64,000 nt of DNA from Symsagittifera roscoffensis (lineage: Eukaryota; Xenacoelomorpha; Acoela; Convolutidae). The position numbers and the translations under genes are program-made. How positions within the stretch are numbered: the stretch's first letter is position 1; each line of letters opens with the position of its first letter. The notes beneath the pieces were generated by a model, which was not told the DNA's origin, made no database searches, and worked only from the letters and a program-made list of their open reading frames with translations. Location of the stretch: NCBI RefSeq assembly GCF_963678635.1, contig NC_087063.1:2702073-2766072 (forward strand), read 5' to 3'. Shown piece by piece: positions 1 through 14,151 of this stretch.

Positions 1-2164
1 AACAGAAAAACGGTCTCTAAAATTTTGTATAAGCAAAAAATATTTTGTTCGGGAGCCAAATCATAGATTTTTGTTTCAAGAAAAACTTAATTTTTATTTG
101 AAATTTCTGCATTAATTTAGTAGTTTAACCATTTTGAACTTAGCTGGGCTACTGATAATCCTGGGTGTATAAAAATCGTTATAATTTAACTCGGTACTTT
201 AACCGTAGTTTTTAATTGAGAAACTACAAAAATTATCCGTTGCGAAATTTTTTCAAAACCAGTAGATAGGTCTCAAAAATTTATTTTGATAATCCAATTT
301 TTTGCAACCTACTATAGTTTAACATTAAAAATTTAACTATTTTGGTAACCGTTTATGATTGTATCTATTAAGTGTAACTTTGCGCTGTTTCACAATGGAA
401 ATTCATTTTTAAAGCTCAAAATAAAACCTAGAAGCGCCATTTTTTGACCTAATTTAGAGTGTTCGATATCAAAGACATTGCCAACGGTTTGATTTAAAAA
501 ACATCAAATGCCAAAGCTCATATTTTAGTGAATCATATGGTTGTACTCATCAGTTGAAATTTAGCTTTGATGATTACAAAATTACTAACAACGATTTGCC
601 TCTGAGAACACAAAATTATTCAATTTTTTAAAATTTGTTGACCATTAGCACTAAAATTGTTGAAGATAGGTTAAAAAGAAGAATTGATTAATTTTCAAAT
701 CGGCGTTATAACCAAAGATCCAGTTGAAGATCCATATTTTGATGAAGCATCAATTTGGGAGATCATCAGATCTTTCGATATGTCGAGTGACTTCTCCTCC
801 GGGCAATTATTTAACATTACATCTCATATTTAACATCTCATATTTAGATCTTATTTTTGAAAACTGTAAGAAAATTAGTTGCAGCGTAAAAAATTTTTTA
901 TAAATTTTTATAATTTAAGAAAAAGCTGAGAGAAAAGTATAAAATTGACATTTTTCGAAAAAAAAACTTGTTTTTAGTAGAACTTGTTTATTAATTGATC
1001 ATTACCGTAAATATGGTAGTCTCAAAATTATTTAGATACCAATTCGTTTTTTGCTATCCAATTCTATCAGTTTAAAAAAGCGAAACGAGTCAAGCAATTA
1101 ACCTAAACACGAAATCTAGTAACCAAGAGTTTTTTAAATTCGATTTGAACCTAGATTTCTCGTTTTCGAAGTTTTGTTTCGACGTTAAAACGTCACCTAA
1201 CTCATTTCGGGAATTAAACTCACCGCGGCGGTTTTATAATCTTTCCATTTCGAATGACTTTGATATGAGTTGCAGTTGATTCGTACAGAATATTTCTAGA
1301 TGTAAACAGATGTAGTTTTTTAAACGAGCAGATTTCGTAATTATTTTCTGATTTTTGAGTGAAAAATTTTTCGAAGTATTCTATTTTGCAACCAGTCAAG
1401 TTTTTTAAATTGCCTTTGAGCAGTTGTGCAGTGTTTCAAACCCCAGCTTGGATGCAAGGTTGAATTTATGACTCATACAATTCATTAATGACCCTCGTTT
1501 AATAAACTTTTAGAACTGATACGTTTGCTGTTAATAATTTCGAGCAAACATGTGTTTTAGTAGTTAGTTTATGATCTGAAAGAAAATCTGAGAACTAAAT
1601 TGTTGGCTTTATTTTGATTTGTTGACCTTTAATTGATAATGCCGCCAATTCAATTTGGTTGAAAATTTTAAGCAAATTGTTTTATCATCATTTAGGGTCA
1701 CATCAATTTCGGTGGACCAATCAAAATAAAATTATCATCACTGCTAAAAAAATTTCGTATCATCGGCAAACAAAGTTAGTTTGGTAGTTTCGCCAAAAGG
1801 AGGAAGGACAATTATATAATATGAAACAAAAGGTCTTCCAGGACAGATATCTGCTTGTTAAGCTGACATTATATGAAACCTTGTCGAATAATGTAATTAT
1901 CCCACAAGCGTTGAAAGATGAAGATTCACTACAAAGAGGTCATGAACTCGAAAAACAGAAAGGAAATGCTATCCTACTGTGAGAAGAACAACACGAAAAA
2001 CCTATCATCAGCGACGATAAGTTTTTCGTTGCTCTTCTTTCATTGGTCCGACTACGCTCAACGACGATAAGCAACTTAAATAGGGCGGGATGGTAAGCAA
2101 TTGCGAAGTTGAATTTTTTCCAATTTTATTTTAATTTGGTGTTTTTTATTAATGACTCGATGGA
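1..2164. other. AT-rich intergenic sequence, no gene seen
   Basis: No open frame above background, no RNA gene and no recognisable transposon ends. The sequence is AT-rich with many A and T runs. It lies outside the segmental duplication that begins near 2165. Confidence 0.6.
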
Positions 2165-3149
2165 AAGTGAGACCTAATACAAAAATCGTTGCTGATATCT
2201 ATATTGAAACAATCTTATTAACCCCTTTATTCAATTAGACAAAATGCCAATTCCTCAAAAGTATAGCATTCTCAGTTCAAATCTCGACTTATAAGGCTTG
2301 AAAGGACAAAATCAATTTGAGTTTTATTTTTTATCCGTACGTGTTTCAGTACGTTCAATCTTGCTATTTAAAAACTGACTTCGACTTTTTTACTAGCACA
2401 AGTACACACATTTTTCAGAGCAAAACTATCCACTCCCCTCGTTGAACTGAATTGCCTCGTACATACTAAAGCTCATTAAAAACAGTATCTTGACTTGAAG
2501 CAAGGTACTTTTGTTGGAGTAAAGGGGGGTCTGAGCTATGTTGTCCACAATAAAGCAACGTCAATTTCTTACAAATTTGTCCATGCTGCTTACGAGAAAA
2601 AAAAACCCTAGTTCTTACGTACAAGTACAACAGCCGTCGCTAGTGAAACAAGTAAAAATACTAACCAGAAGTAACAAACAGTTGGAAATGTGTCAATAAA
2701 TTCAAGTAAAAGAGAAAAGGAAATTTTCGAATTTTTGAATAAAAACTGACGTTAAACCTTTCTAAATTTCATAACTATTTCATGATCAACACTTTGTTCA
2801 TATAAATAGACCAGTTGATGAAAAATTGGATCAAATTTATTTTTGGAACCTGTATTCATTCTCGTATTTTTCGCGCCATTTCCGCTTTCTCAATTTGAGA
2901 GCGTTATTCACCTTCTTTGAATTAAATACGGATCAACTGAATTAACTTATTAGAGGCACATGCTAATAAATTGCCAGTGCATAATCGCCACCAGAACATC
3001 AAGATAACTAGCGTTAAACGCACCTTCGGTGCTTCGAAATTTTTCGACAACTCGTGAAAAACCGCATATATTGGAAACAACATCTGCAAACTTTTAGTGT
3101 ACTCTGACTGCACCCAATTACAGGGTTGGTAATTTCGAACTTTTTTGAA

Positions 3150-6100
3150 TTCCCATTTTAAAAGCGCCATCTCGAAAACTTAATGGGCCTCTGGAGAAAT
3201 TTGAAGGCCAGAATTGCAACCAATGAGAGTCCCATGAGAGCACCCTACTATAGGGTTATGAATCCAAAATTTTGTGAATATTTTTAAAAATAAGTTTCCC
3301 GAAAAAAAAAATTTAAAAAAAGTCTCATTTCGGAAACTAAAAGGATTTGAGCATTCATATTAAGAGGCAAGAATTAAGCCGCCTGGGTGTACGCTGACAA
3401 TAAGGTTGTATCTTCATCAAGTTAGTAGCTTCAAATTTTTTGAATTTCTTTGTAGATAAGTTATTTGTGAAATTTTGAAAAAAAAAAATCAAAAAACGTC
3501 ACATCTCGGGAACTAAAAACATTTGAGCAGTCGCGTTTAGCAGTCGAATGTGGCAAAATTTGCAACTCTTTAGAGTACCCTGACAACACCGAACTATAGC
3601 GTTGGGATTTTCAAATTTCGAAAAATAATTATAACTTTCTGAAAATTTTGAAAAAATCACAAAAAACGTCACATCTCAAAACTATAAAGAAATGAGTAGT
3701 CATATTTGGAGGCAAGATTCGCAATCCTTGAGAGTACTCTGACAGGACCTAACAACAGGGTTGGGAATTTCAGATTTTAAAAAAGTAATAATAATTTAAG
3801 TTTTCTGAAAATTTTTGAAAAAATCACAAAAAACAACATATCTCGAACACTACAAGAATTTGAACAGTCATATTTGGAGGCAAGATTGGCAATCTTTGAG
3901 ATTACTCTGACAGGACCCAACTACAGGGTTGGGATTTTCAGGTTTTAAAAGAACAATAAAATTTTAAATTTTCTAAAAATTTTTGAAAAAATCACAAAAA
4001 CGTCATATCTCGATAACTACAAAGAATTGAGCAGTCATTTCTGGAGGCAAGATTCGCAATCTTTGAGAGTACTCTGACAGGACCCAACTACAGGGTTGGG
4101 AATTTCAGATTCTCAAAAAATTATCATAATTTAAGTTTTCTGAAACTTTTTGAAAAAATCACAAAAAACGGCATATCTCGAAAACTACAAGGATTTGAGC
4201 GGTCTTTTTGGAGGCAAGATTCGCGATCTTTGAGATTACTCTGACAGGACCCAACTACACGGTTGGGAAATGCAGATTTTGCGAAAAAATATCTAATTTA
4301 AGTTTACTGAAAATTTTTTCAAAAATCACAAAAAACGTCATATCTCGAAAACTACAAGGATTTGAACAGTCATATTTGGAGGCAAGATTCGCAATCTTTG
4401 AGAGTAATCTGATAGGACCTAACAACAGGGTTGGGAATTTCAGATTTGTAAAGAATAATAATAATAATTTAGGTTTACTGAAAAATTTTGAAAAAAAATC
4501 ACAAAAAACGGCATTTCTCGAAAACTACAAGGATTTGAGCGTTCTTATTTGGAGGTAGGATTCGCGATCCTTGATAGTACTCTGACAGGACCTAACAACA
4601 GGGTTGGGAATTTCAGATTTTAAAAAAATTATAATAATTTCAGTTTTCTGAAAATTTTTGAAAAAATCACAATAAAACGTCATATCTCGATAACTACAAA
4701 GAATTGAGCAGTCATTTCTGGAGGCAAGATTCGCAATCTTTGAGAGTACTCTGACAGGACCCAACTACAGGGTTGGGAATTTCAGATTCTCAAAAAATTA
4801 TCATAATTTAAGTTTTCTGAAACTTTTTGAAAAAATCACAAAAAACGGCATATCTCGAAAACTACAAGGATTTGAGCGGTCTTTTTGGAGGCAAGATTCG
4901 CGATCTTTGAGATTACTCTGACAGGACCCAACTACACGGTTGGGAAATGCAGATTTTGCGAAAAAATATCTAATTTAAGTTTACTGAAAATTTTTTCAAA
5001 AATCACAAAAAACGTCATATCTCGAAAACTACAAGGATTTGAACAGTCATATTTGGAGGCAAGATTCGCAATCTTTGAGAGTAATCTGATAGGACCTAAC
5101 AACAGGGTTGGGAATTTCAGATTTGTAAAGAATAATAATAATAATTTAGGTTTACTGAAAAATTTTGAAAAAAAATCACAAAAAACGGCATATCTCGAAA
5201 ACTACAAGGATTTGAGCGTTCTTATTTGGAGGTAGGATTCGCGATCCTTGATAGTACTCTGACCGGACCTAACAACAGGGTTGGGAATTTCAGATTTTAA
5301 AAAAATTATAATAATTTCAGTTTTCTGAAAATTTTTGAAAAAATCACAATAAAACGTCATATCTCGAAAACTACAAAGAATTCAGCAGTCATATTTGGAG
5401 GCAAGGTTCGCAATCTTTGAGATTACTCTGACAGGACCCAACTACAGGGTTGGGAATTCCAGATTTTGCGAAAAAAAATTAGGTTTTCTAAAAATTTTTG
5501 AAAAAATCACAAAAACGTCATATCTCGATAACTACAACGAATTGAGCAGTCATATCTGGAGGCAAGATTCGCAATCTTTGAGAGTACTCTGACAGGACCC
5601 AACTACAGGGTTGGGAATTTCAGATTCTTAAAAAATAATCATAATTTAAGTTTTCTGAAATTTTTTGAAAAAATCACAAAAAACGGCATATCTCGAAAAC
5701 TACAAGGATTTGAGCGGTCTTTTTTGGAGGCAAGATTCGAGATCTTTGAGATTACTCTGACAGGACCCAAATACACGGTTGGGAAATCCAGATTTTGCGA
5801 AAAAAAAAATTAATTAAGGTTTACAGAAAATTTTTTCAAAAAATCACAAAAAACGTCATATCTCAAAAACTACAAGGATTTGAACAGTCATATTTGGAGG
5901 CAAGATTCGCAATCTTTGAGAGTAATCTGATAGGACCTAACAACAGGGTTGAGAATTTCAGATTTTTAAAGAATAATCATAATATTTTAGGTTTTCTGAA
6001 AAATTTTGAAAAAAAATCACAAAAAACGGCATATCTCGAAAACTACAAGGATTTGAGCGTTCTTATTTGTAGGTAGGATTCGCGATCCTTGATAGTACTC

Positions 6101-9100
6101 TGACAGTACCCAACTACCGAGTTAGGAACTTCAGATTTTAAAAAAATAATGATTTCAGTTTTCTGAAAACTTTTGAAAAAATCACAAAAAAACGTCATAT
6201 CTCGAAAACTACAAAGAATTGAGCAGTCATATTTGGAGGCAAGAGTCGCAATCTGTGAGATTACTCTGATAGGACCCAACTACAGGGTTGGGAATTTCAG
6301 GTTTTGCGAAAAAAAATTAATAAATTTTCTGATTTTAAAAAAGTAATAATAATTTAAGTTTTCTGAAAATTTTTGAAAAAATCACAAAAAACAACATATC
6401 TCGAAAACTACAAGAATTTGAACAGTCATATTTGGAGGCAAGATTGGCAATCTTTGAGATTACTCTGACAGGACCCAACTACAGGGTTGGGATTTTCAGA
6501 TTTTAAAAGAACAATAAAATTTTAAATTTTCTAAAAATTTTTGAGAAAATCACAAAAAACGTCATATCTCGATAACTACAAAGAATTGAGCTGTCATTTC
6601 TGGAGGCAAGATTCGCAATCTTTGAGAGTACTCTGACAGGACCCAACTACAGGGTTGGGAATTTCAGATTCTTAAAAAATAATCATAATTTAAGTTTTCT
6701 GAAATTTTTTGAAAAAATCACAAAAAACGGCATATCTCAAAAACTACAAGGATTTGAGCGGTCTTTTTTGGAGGCAAGATTCGCGATCTTTGAGATTACT
6801 CTGACAGGACCCAACTACACTGTTGGGAAATGCAGATTTTGCGAAAAAATAATTAATTTAAGTTTACTGAAAATTTTTTCAAAAATCACAAAAAACGTCA
6901 TATCTCGAAAACTACAAGGATTTGAACAGTCATATTTGGAGGCAAGATTCGCAATCTTTGAGAGTAATCTGATAGGACCTAACAACAGGGTTGAGAATTT
7001 CAGATTTTTAAAGAATAATCATAATATTTTAGGTTTTCTGAAAAATTTTGAAAAAAAATCACAAAAAACGGCATATCTCGAAAACTACAAGGATTTGAGC
7101 GTTCTTATTTGGAGGTAGGATTCGCGATCCTTGATAGTACTCTGACAGTACCCAACTACCGAGTTAGGAACTTCAGATTTTAAAAAAATATTACTGATTT
7201 CAGTTTTCTGAAAACTTTTGAAAAAATCACAAAAAAACGTCATATCTCGAAAACTACAAAGAATTGAGCAGTCATATTTGGAGGCAAGAGTCGCAATCTG
7301 TGAGATTACTCTGACAGGACCCAACTACAGGGTTGGGAATTTCAGATTTTGCGAAAAAAAATAAATAAATTTTCTGATTTTAAAAAAGTAATAATAATTT
7401 AAGTTTTCTGAAAATTTTTGAAAAAATCACAAAAAACAACATATCTCGAAAACTACAAGAATTTGAACAGTCATATTTGGAGGCAAGATTGGCAATCTTT
7501 GAGATTACTCTGACAGAACCCAACTGCAGGGTTGGGATTTTCAGATTTTAAAAGAACAATAAAATTTTAAATTTTCTAAAAATTTTTGAAAAAATCACAA
7601 AAAACGTCATATCTCGATAACTACAAAGAATTGAGCTGTCATTTCTGGAGGCAAGATTCGCAATCTTTGAGAGTACTCTGACAGGACCCAACTACAGGGT
7701 TGGGAATTTCAGATTCTTAAAAAATAATCATAATTTAAGTTTTCTGAAATTTTTTGAAAAAATCACAAAAAACGGCATATCTCGAAAACTACAAGGATTT
7801 GAGCGGTCTTTTTTGGAGGCAAGATTCGCGATCTTTGAGATTACTCTGACAGGACCCAACTACACGGTTGGGAAATGCAGATTTTGCGAAAAAATAATTA
7901 ATTTAAGTTTACTGAAAATTTTTTCAAAAATCACAAAAAACGTCATATCTCGAAAACTACAAGGATTTGAACAGTCATATTTGGAGGCAAGATTCGCAAT
8001 CTTTGAGAGTAATCTGATAGGACCTAACAACAGGGTTGGGAATTTCAGATTTTTAAAGAATAATAATAATAATTTAGGTTTACTGAAAAATTTTGAAAAA
8101 AAATCACAAAAAACGGCATATCTCGAAAACTACAAAGAATTGAGCTGTCATTTCTGGAGGCAAGATTCGCAATCTTTGAGAGTACTCTGACAGGACCCAA
8201 CTACAGGGTTGGGAATTTCAGATTCTTAAAAAATAATCATAATTTAAGTTTTCTGAAATTTTTTGAAAAAATCACAAAAAACGGCATATCTCGAAAACTA
8301 CAAGGATTTGAGCGGTCTTTTTTGGAGGCAAGATTCGCGATCTTTGAGATTACTCTGACAGGACCCAACTACACGGTTGGGAAATGCAGATTTTGCGAAA
8401 AAATAATTAATTTAAGTTTACTGAAAATTTTTTCAAAAATCACAAAAAACGTCATATCTCGAAAACTACAAGGATTTGAACAGTCATATTTGGAGGCAAG
8501 ATTCGCAATCTTTGAGAGTAATCTGATAGGACCTAACAACAGGGTTGGGAATTTCAGACTTTTAAAGAATAATAAAAATAATTTAGGTTTACTGAAAAAT
8601 TTTGAAAAAAAATCACAAAAAACGGCATATCTCGAAAACTACAAGGATTTGAGCGTTCTTATTTGGAGGTAGGATTCGCGATCCTTGATAGTTCTGACAG
8701 CACCCAACTACAGAAATGGGAATTTCAGATTTTCAAAAAACAATAATGATTTCAGTTTTCTGAAAATTTTTGAAAAAATCACAAAAAAACGTCATATCTC
8801 GAAAACTACAAAGAATTGAGCAGTCATATTTGGAGGCAAGATTCGCGATCTTTGAGATTACTCTGACAGGACCCAACTACAGGGTTGCGAATTTCAGGTT
8901 TTGCGAAAAAAAAAATAATTTTTCTGAAAATTTTTTGAAAAAATCACAAAAAACGTCATATCTCGAAAACTACAAGGATATGAACAGTCATATTTGGAGG
9001 CAAGATTCGCAATCGTTGAGTCATCTTACAGGACCTAACAACAGGGTTGGGAATTTCAGATTTTAAAAAAATTATAATAATTTCAGTTTTCTGAAAATTT

Positions 9101-12100
9101 TTGAAAAAATCACAAAAAAACGTCATATCTCGAAAACTACAAAGAATTGAGCAGTCATATTTGGAGGCAAGATTCGCAATCTTTGAGATTACTCTGACAG
9201 GACCCAACTACAGGGTTGGGAATTTCAGATTTTGCGAAAAAAAGTTGGGTTTTCTAAAAATTTTTGAAAAAATCACAAAAACGTCATATCTCGATAACTA
9301 CAACGAATTGAGCAGTCATATCTGGAGGCAAGATTCGCAATCTTTGAGAGTACTCTGACAGGACCCAACTACAGGGTTGGGAATTTCAGATTCTTAAAAA
9401 ATAATCATAATTTAAGTTTTATGAAATTTTTTGAAAAAATCACAAAAAAACGTCATATCTCGAAAACTACAAAGAATTGAGCAGTCATATTTGGAGGCAA
9501 GATTCGCAATCTTTGAGATTACTCTGACAGGACCCAACTTCAGGGTTGGGAATTTCAGATTTTGCGTAAAAAAATTAGGTTTTCTAAAAATTTTTGAAAA
9601 AATCACAAAAACGTCATATCTCGATAACTACAACGAATTGAGCAGTCATATCTGGAGGCAAGATTCGCAATCTTTGAGAGTACTCTGACAGGACCCAACT
9701 ACAGGGTTGGGAATTTCAGATTCTTAAAAAATAATCATAATTTAAGTTTTATGAAATTTTTTGAAAAAATCACAAAAAAACGTCATATCTCGAAAACTAC
9801 AAAGAATTGAGCAGTCATATTTGGAGGCAAGATTCGCAATCTTTGAGAGTACTCTGACAGGACCCAACTACAGGGTTGGGAATTTCAGATTCTTAAAAAA
9901 TAATCATAATTTAAGTTTGTTGAAATTTTTTGAAAAAATCACAAAAAACGGCATGTCTCGAAAACTACAAGGATTTGAGCGGTCTTTTTTGGAGGCAAGA
10001 TTCGAGATCTTTGAGATTACTCTGACAGGACCCAAATACACGGTTGGGAAATGCAGATTTTGCGAAAAAAAAATTTAATTAAGGTTTACTGAAAATTTTT
10101 TCAAAAAATCACAAAAAACGTCATATCTCGAAAACTACAAGGATTTGAACAGTCATATTTGGAGGCAAGATTCGCAATCTTTGAGAGTAATCTGATAGGA
10201 CCTAACAACAGGGTTGAGAATTTCAGATTTTTAAAGAATAATCATAATATTTTAGGTTTTCTGAAAAATTTTGAAAAAAATCACAAAAAACGGCATATCT
10301 CGAAAACTACAAGGATTTGAGCGTTCTTATTTGGAGGTAGGATTTGCGATCCTTGATAGTACTCTGACAGTACCCAACACTACAGGGTTGGGAATTTCAG
10401 ATTTTGCGAAAAAAAAATTAATAAATTTTCTGAAAATTTTTTGAAAAAATCACAAAAAACGTCATATCTCGAAAACTACAAGGATATGAACAGTCATATT
10501 TGGAGGCAAGATTCGCAATCGTTGAGTCATCTTACAGGACCTAACAACATGGTTGGGAATTTCAGATTTTCAAAGAATCATAATATTTTAGGTTTTCTGA
10601 AAATTTTGGAAAAAAATCACAAAAAACGGCAAATCTCGAAAACTACAAGGATTTGAGCTGTCCTATTTGGAGGCAAGACTCGCGATCTTTGAGATTACTC
10701 TGACAGGACCCAACTACACGGTTGGGAAATGCAGATTTTGCGAAAAAATAATTAATTTAAGGTTACTGAAAATTTTTTCAAAAATCACAAAAAACGTCAT
10801 ATCTCGAAAACTACAAGGATATGAACAGTCATATTTGGAGGCAAGATTCGCAATCGTTGAGTCATCTTACAGGACCTAACAACATGGTTGGGAATTTCAG
10901 ATTTTCAAAGAATCATAATATTTTAGGTTTTCTGAAAATTTTGGAAAAAAATCACAAAAAACGGCATATCTCGAAAACTACAAGGATTTGAGCGTTCATA
11001 TTTGGAGGCAGGATTCGCGATCCTTGATAGTACTCTGACAGTACCTAACTACAGGGTTGGGAATTTCAGATTTAAAAAAAAAATCATAATAATTTCAGTT
11101 TTCTGAAAATTTTTAAAAAAATCACAAAAAAACGTCATATCTCGAAAACTACAAAGAATTGAGCAGTCATATTTGGAGGCAAGATTCGCAATTTTTGAGA
11201 TTACTCTGACAGGTCCCAACTACAGGGTTGGGAATTTCAGATTTAAAAAAAAAATCATAATAATTTCAGTTTTCTGAAAATTTTTTGAAAAAATCACAAA
11301 AACGTCATATCTCGAAAACTACAAGGATTTGAACAGTCATATTTGGAGGCAAGATTCGCAATCGTTGAGTCATTTTACAGGACCTAACAACAGGGTCGGG
11401 AATTTCAGATTTTCAAAGAATAATAATTTTTTAGGTTTTCTGAAAATTTTTGAAAAAAATCACAAAAATCGGCATATCTCAAAAACTACAAGGATTTGAG
11501 CGTTCATATTTGGAGGCAAGATTCGCGATCCTGGATAGTACTCTGACAGTACCCAACTACCGAGTTGGGAATTTCAGATTTTAGAAAAAAATTAATAATT
11601 TCAGTTTTCTGAAAATTTTTGAAAAAATCACAAAAAAACGTCATAGCTCGAAAACTACAAAGAATTGAGCAGTCATATTTGGAGGCAAGAGTCGCAACCT
11701 TTGAGATTACTCTGACAGGACCCAACTACAGGGTTAGGAAGTTCAGATTTTGCGGAAAAAAAATTAATAAGTTTTCTGAAATTTTTTTGAAAAAATCACA
11801 AAAAACGGCAAATCTCGAAAACTACAAGGATTTGAGCTGTCCTATTTGGAGGCAAGACTCGCGATCTTTGAGATTACTCTGACAGGACCCAACTACACGG
11901 TTGGGAAATGCAGATTTTGCGAAAAAATAATTAATTTAAGGTTACTGAAAATTTTTTCAAAAATCACAAAAAACGTCATATCTCGAAAACTACAAGGATT
12001 TTAACAGTCATATTTGGAGGCAAGATTCGCAATCTTTCAGAGTAACCTAATAGGACCTAACAACAGGGTCGGGAATTTCAGATTTTTAAAGAATAATAAT

Positions 12101-12712
12101 TTTTTAGGTTTTCTGAAAATTTTTGAAAAAATCACAAAAATCGGCATATCTCAAAAACTACAAGGATTTGAGCGTTCATATTTGGAGGCAAGATTCGCGA
12201 TCCTGGATAGTACTCTGACAGTACCCAACTACCGAGTTGGGAATTTCAGATTTTAGAAAAAAATTAATAATTTCAGTTTTCTGAAATTTTTTTGGAAAAA
12301 TCACAAAAAAACGTCATACCTCGAAAACTACAAAGAATTGAGCAGTCATATTTGGAGGCAAGATTCGCAATCCTTGAGAGTACTCTGACAAGACCCAACT
12401 ACAGGGTTGGGAATTTCAATTTTTGCAAAAAAAAATTAATATTTTTTTTGAAACTTTTTGAAAAAATCACAAAAAATGTCATATCTCGAAAACTACAAAG
12501 ATTTGAACAGTCAGTCATATTTGGAGGCAAGATTTGTAACTCCTTAGAGTACTCTGACAGCACCCAACTACAGGGTTGGGAACTTAGAGTTTTGTAAGTT
12601 ATTTTGTTATTTGAAATTTCTAAAATTTTTTCAAAAAACTCAAAAATCGTCTTATCTCGTTAACTAAAATGATTCGGGCATTCAAAATTGGAGGCCAAAT
12701 TCGCAACCCCTA
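3150..12712. repeat. Satellite array of about 170-bp monomers
   Basis: Roughly 55 head-to-tail monomers of about 169-174 bp. Each has an AT-rich half made of A-tracts around ATCACAAAAAACG and a better conserved half running from ATATCTCGAAAACTAC through GGAGGCAAGATTCGC and CTCTGACAGGACC to GGGAATTTCAGATTTT. The conserved half contains the inverted repeat CCCAAC-TACAGG-GTTGGG, a potential 6-bp stem. Higher-order repeats are visible: blocks recur at spacings of 677 bp (4208 to 4885), 1045 bp (6768 to 7813) and 509 bp (7813 to 8322), that is about four, six and three monomers. Monomers at both edges (3150-3700 and 12600-12712) are the most diverged, as expected of a satellite homogenised from within. 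Short open frames inside it are by-products of the repeat. Confidence 0.93.
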
Positions 12713-13707
12713 TATCGATGTTGGGCTGCTTAATTTATTTGGTAAAAAACCACTAAAATCAAAAAAAAATTCTTAACCATTGCAATATACGATATAGCTT
12801 AAACATGCAAAAATAATACGTTGAAAACGCTTAAGCATGGCGAGATAGTGAAGCCCGCAATTAAATATATAATAATAGATAGATATGCGACATAGATTTG
12901 AAAAACATGCTTCCAGTATAACATTGCGCTTCGCTTGCGTAAACACTGCTCCACGTTATTAACACTGCTCCACGCTCTTGTTTTAACACTGCTCCACACT
13001 AATTAATACTAGTTTTTCAAAACGAAATCGAAATTATTTAATTCTTTATAGTAAAAAATAACTAATACTCCAATCACTGTTTTCAACTTAAGTTTACCAT
13101 CTGTTCAACAGAACTTAGAAACCCCAATTACAATATCAAAAAAGAATTTATCTACAGGAGAAATTCCGGAAATTCTGTGGAAAGATTACATAATATAAGT
13201 CTCTTTAATTGATATTTAGTCATATTGTACTGAACTTGTGGAGATCTTTTTGTAAATATGTAAGAATATGTGAGCCTCTTTTCCAATTTTAAAAAACGAC
13301 TGTTTCCCTGTCCATTTTGAAAGTCGGATCAAGTTGTAATCAAAACAATCATCGCTGTCGCCTGTTAGAAATTATGATAGCATTTTTTACACATAGCGTT
13401 CACGAACTTCAGTCTAAGGAACTGGAAAAGAGTTCATCTTACAATTTTAAAGGTATCAAAATAGTTCTCAAGGGGGTCATTTCTGTTACGCGAAACAAAA
13501 TAATCAAAACATCAAATGAGCTAATATCTTTGCAATTAACTTCAGAATTCCTTATGTTTTAATATTCTATTTCAGTCAATTAGATTCAAACATGATCCAA
13601 TTTTCATAACATCATTAATACAAATTTTGGGCCTTGTAACAGAAAAGACCTATTTTCGATCACCAGGAAAGTCCTCGATTAACATAGAAAAGATAGAGAA
13701 AGATATG
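12713..13707. other. Intergenic flank between satellite and retroelement 1
   Basis: Present in both duplication copies (33370-34173 is the partner). It contains the short motif AACACTGCTCCAC repeated three times at about 12945-13000, while copy B has two. Apparent short ORFs are conserved between the copies only as far as the duplicated DNA itself. I see no gene. Confidence 0.55.
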
Positions 13708-13713
13708 ATGGCT
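13708..13713. repeat. Target-site duplication, left copy
   Basis: ATGGCT flanks the element here and again at 22098-22103. The LTR end is ambiguous by one base, so the true duplication is 5 or 6 bp. Either length fits Ty3/Gypsy integrases. Confidence 0.92.
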
Positions 13714-14151
13714 ATAATATCCCGTATCTGGCGGATGGATAATACGGGTATACTGTCGTCTACTGTTATGCGAGCTGTTCAATTGGTAATGTTATTTAGC
13801 ACTACTGGCTATCAATTGTATTTAGATTGGATTCATTATTTAGATATGTCTCGAGCGGTAAAGACCTATCTTGCTTTAAAGGATGCTGGTTCCGATTCCT
13901 AGCTTCTGATATTTCGCAAGTCGATCGGCGCAAGTAAGAGCATGATTGGAATAGTTTATTAATTTGATCTCTATTCAATTGATTCGTAGCTCGGTATAAA
14001 TCTCCAATGATTGGTATTAATTACCATCAATGTTTACATAGTTAAATAAATATATGATGCAGCTCTATTTTAACATCAAGGTGAATTATGTAATCTATTC
14101 GGTTCAGATGGTTAATTAGAATGAATGACATCATGAAGGGATGATGTCACA
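13714..14151 (-). repeat. 3' LTR of retroelement 1
   Basis: 438 bp, matching 21660-22097 except at 13927. On the minus strand it begins TGTGACATCATCCC and ends CGGGATATTAT, so the 3' end does not have the usual CA. It carries a TATATA-like stretch near 14047-14056 and a minus-strand AATAAA at 13955-13960, in the order expected of U3 followed by R. I saw no long purine run immediately inside it, so the polypurine tract is not clear. Confidence 0.95.

Noticed and set aside
4208-12597. Many 65-125 codon frames repeating MEARFAIFEITL-like protein
   Set aside because: They are the satellite monomer translated over and over; frame and sequence follow the repeat period and break wherever the A-tracts change length.
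3150-12712. CRISPR-like array
   Set aside because: Contiguous tandem satellite monomers without unique spacers in a eukaryotic genome.
13627-13902. 91-codon plus-strand ORF
   Set aside because: It crosses the boundary between host DNA and the LTR, so it only exists because of the insertion.
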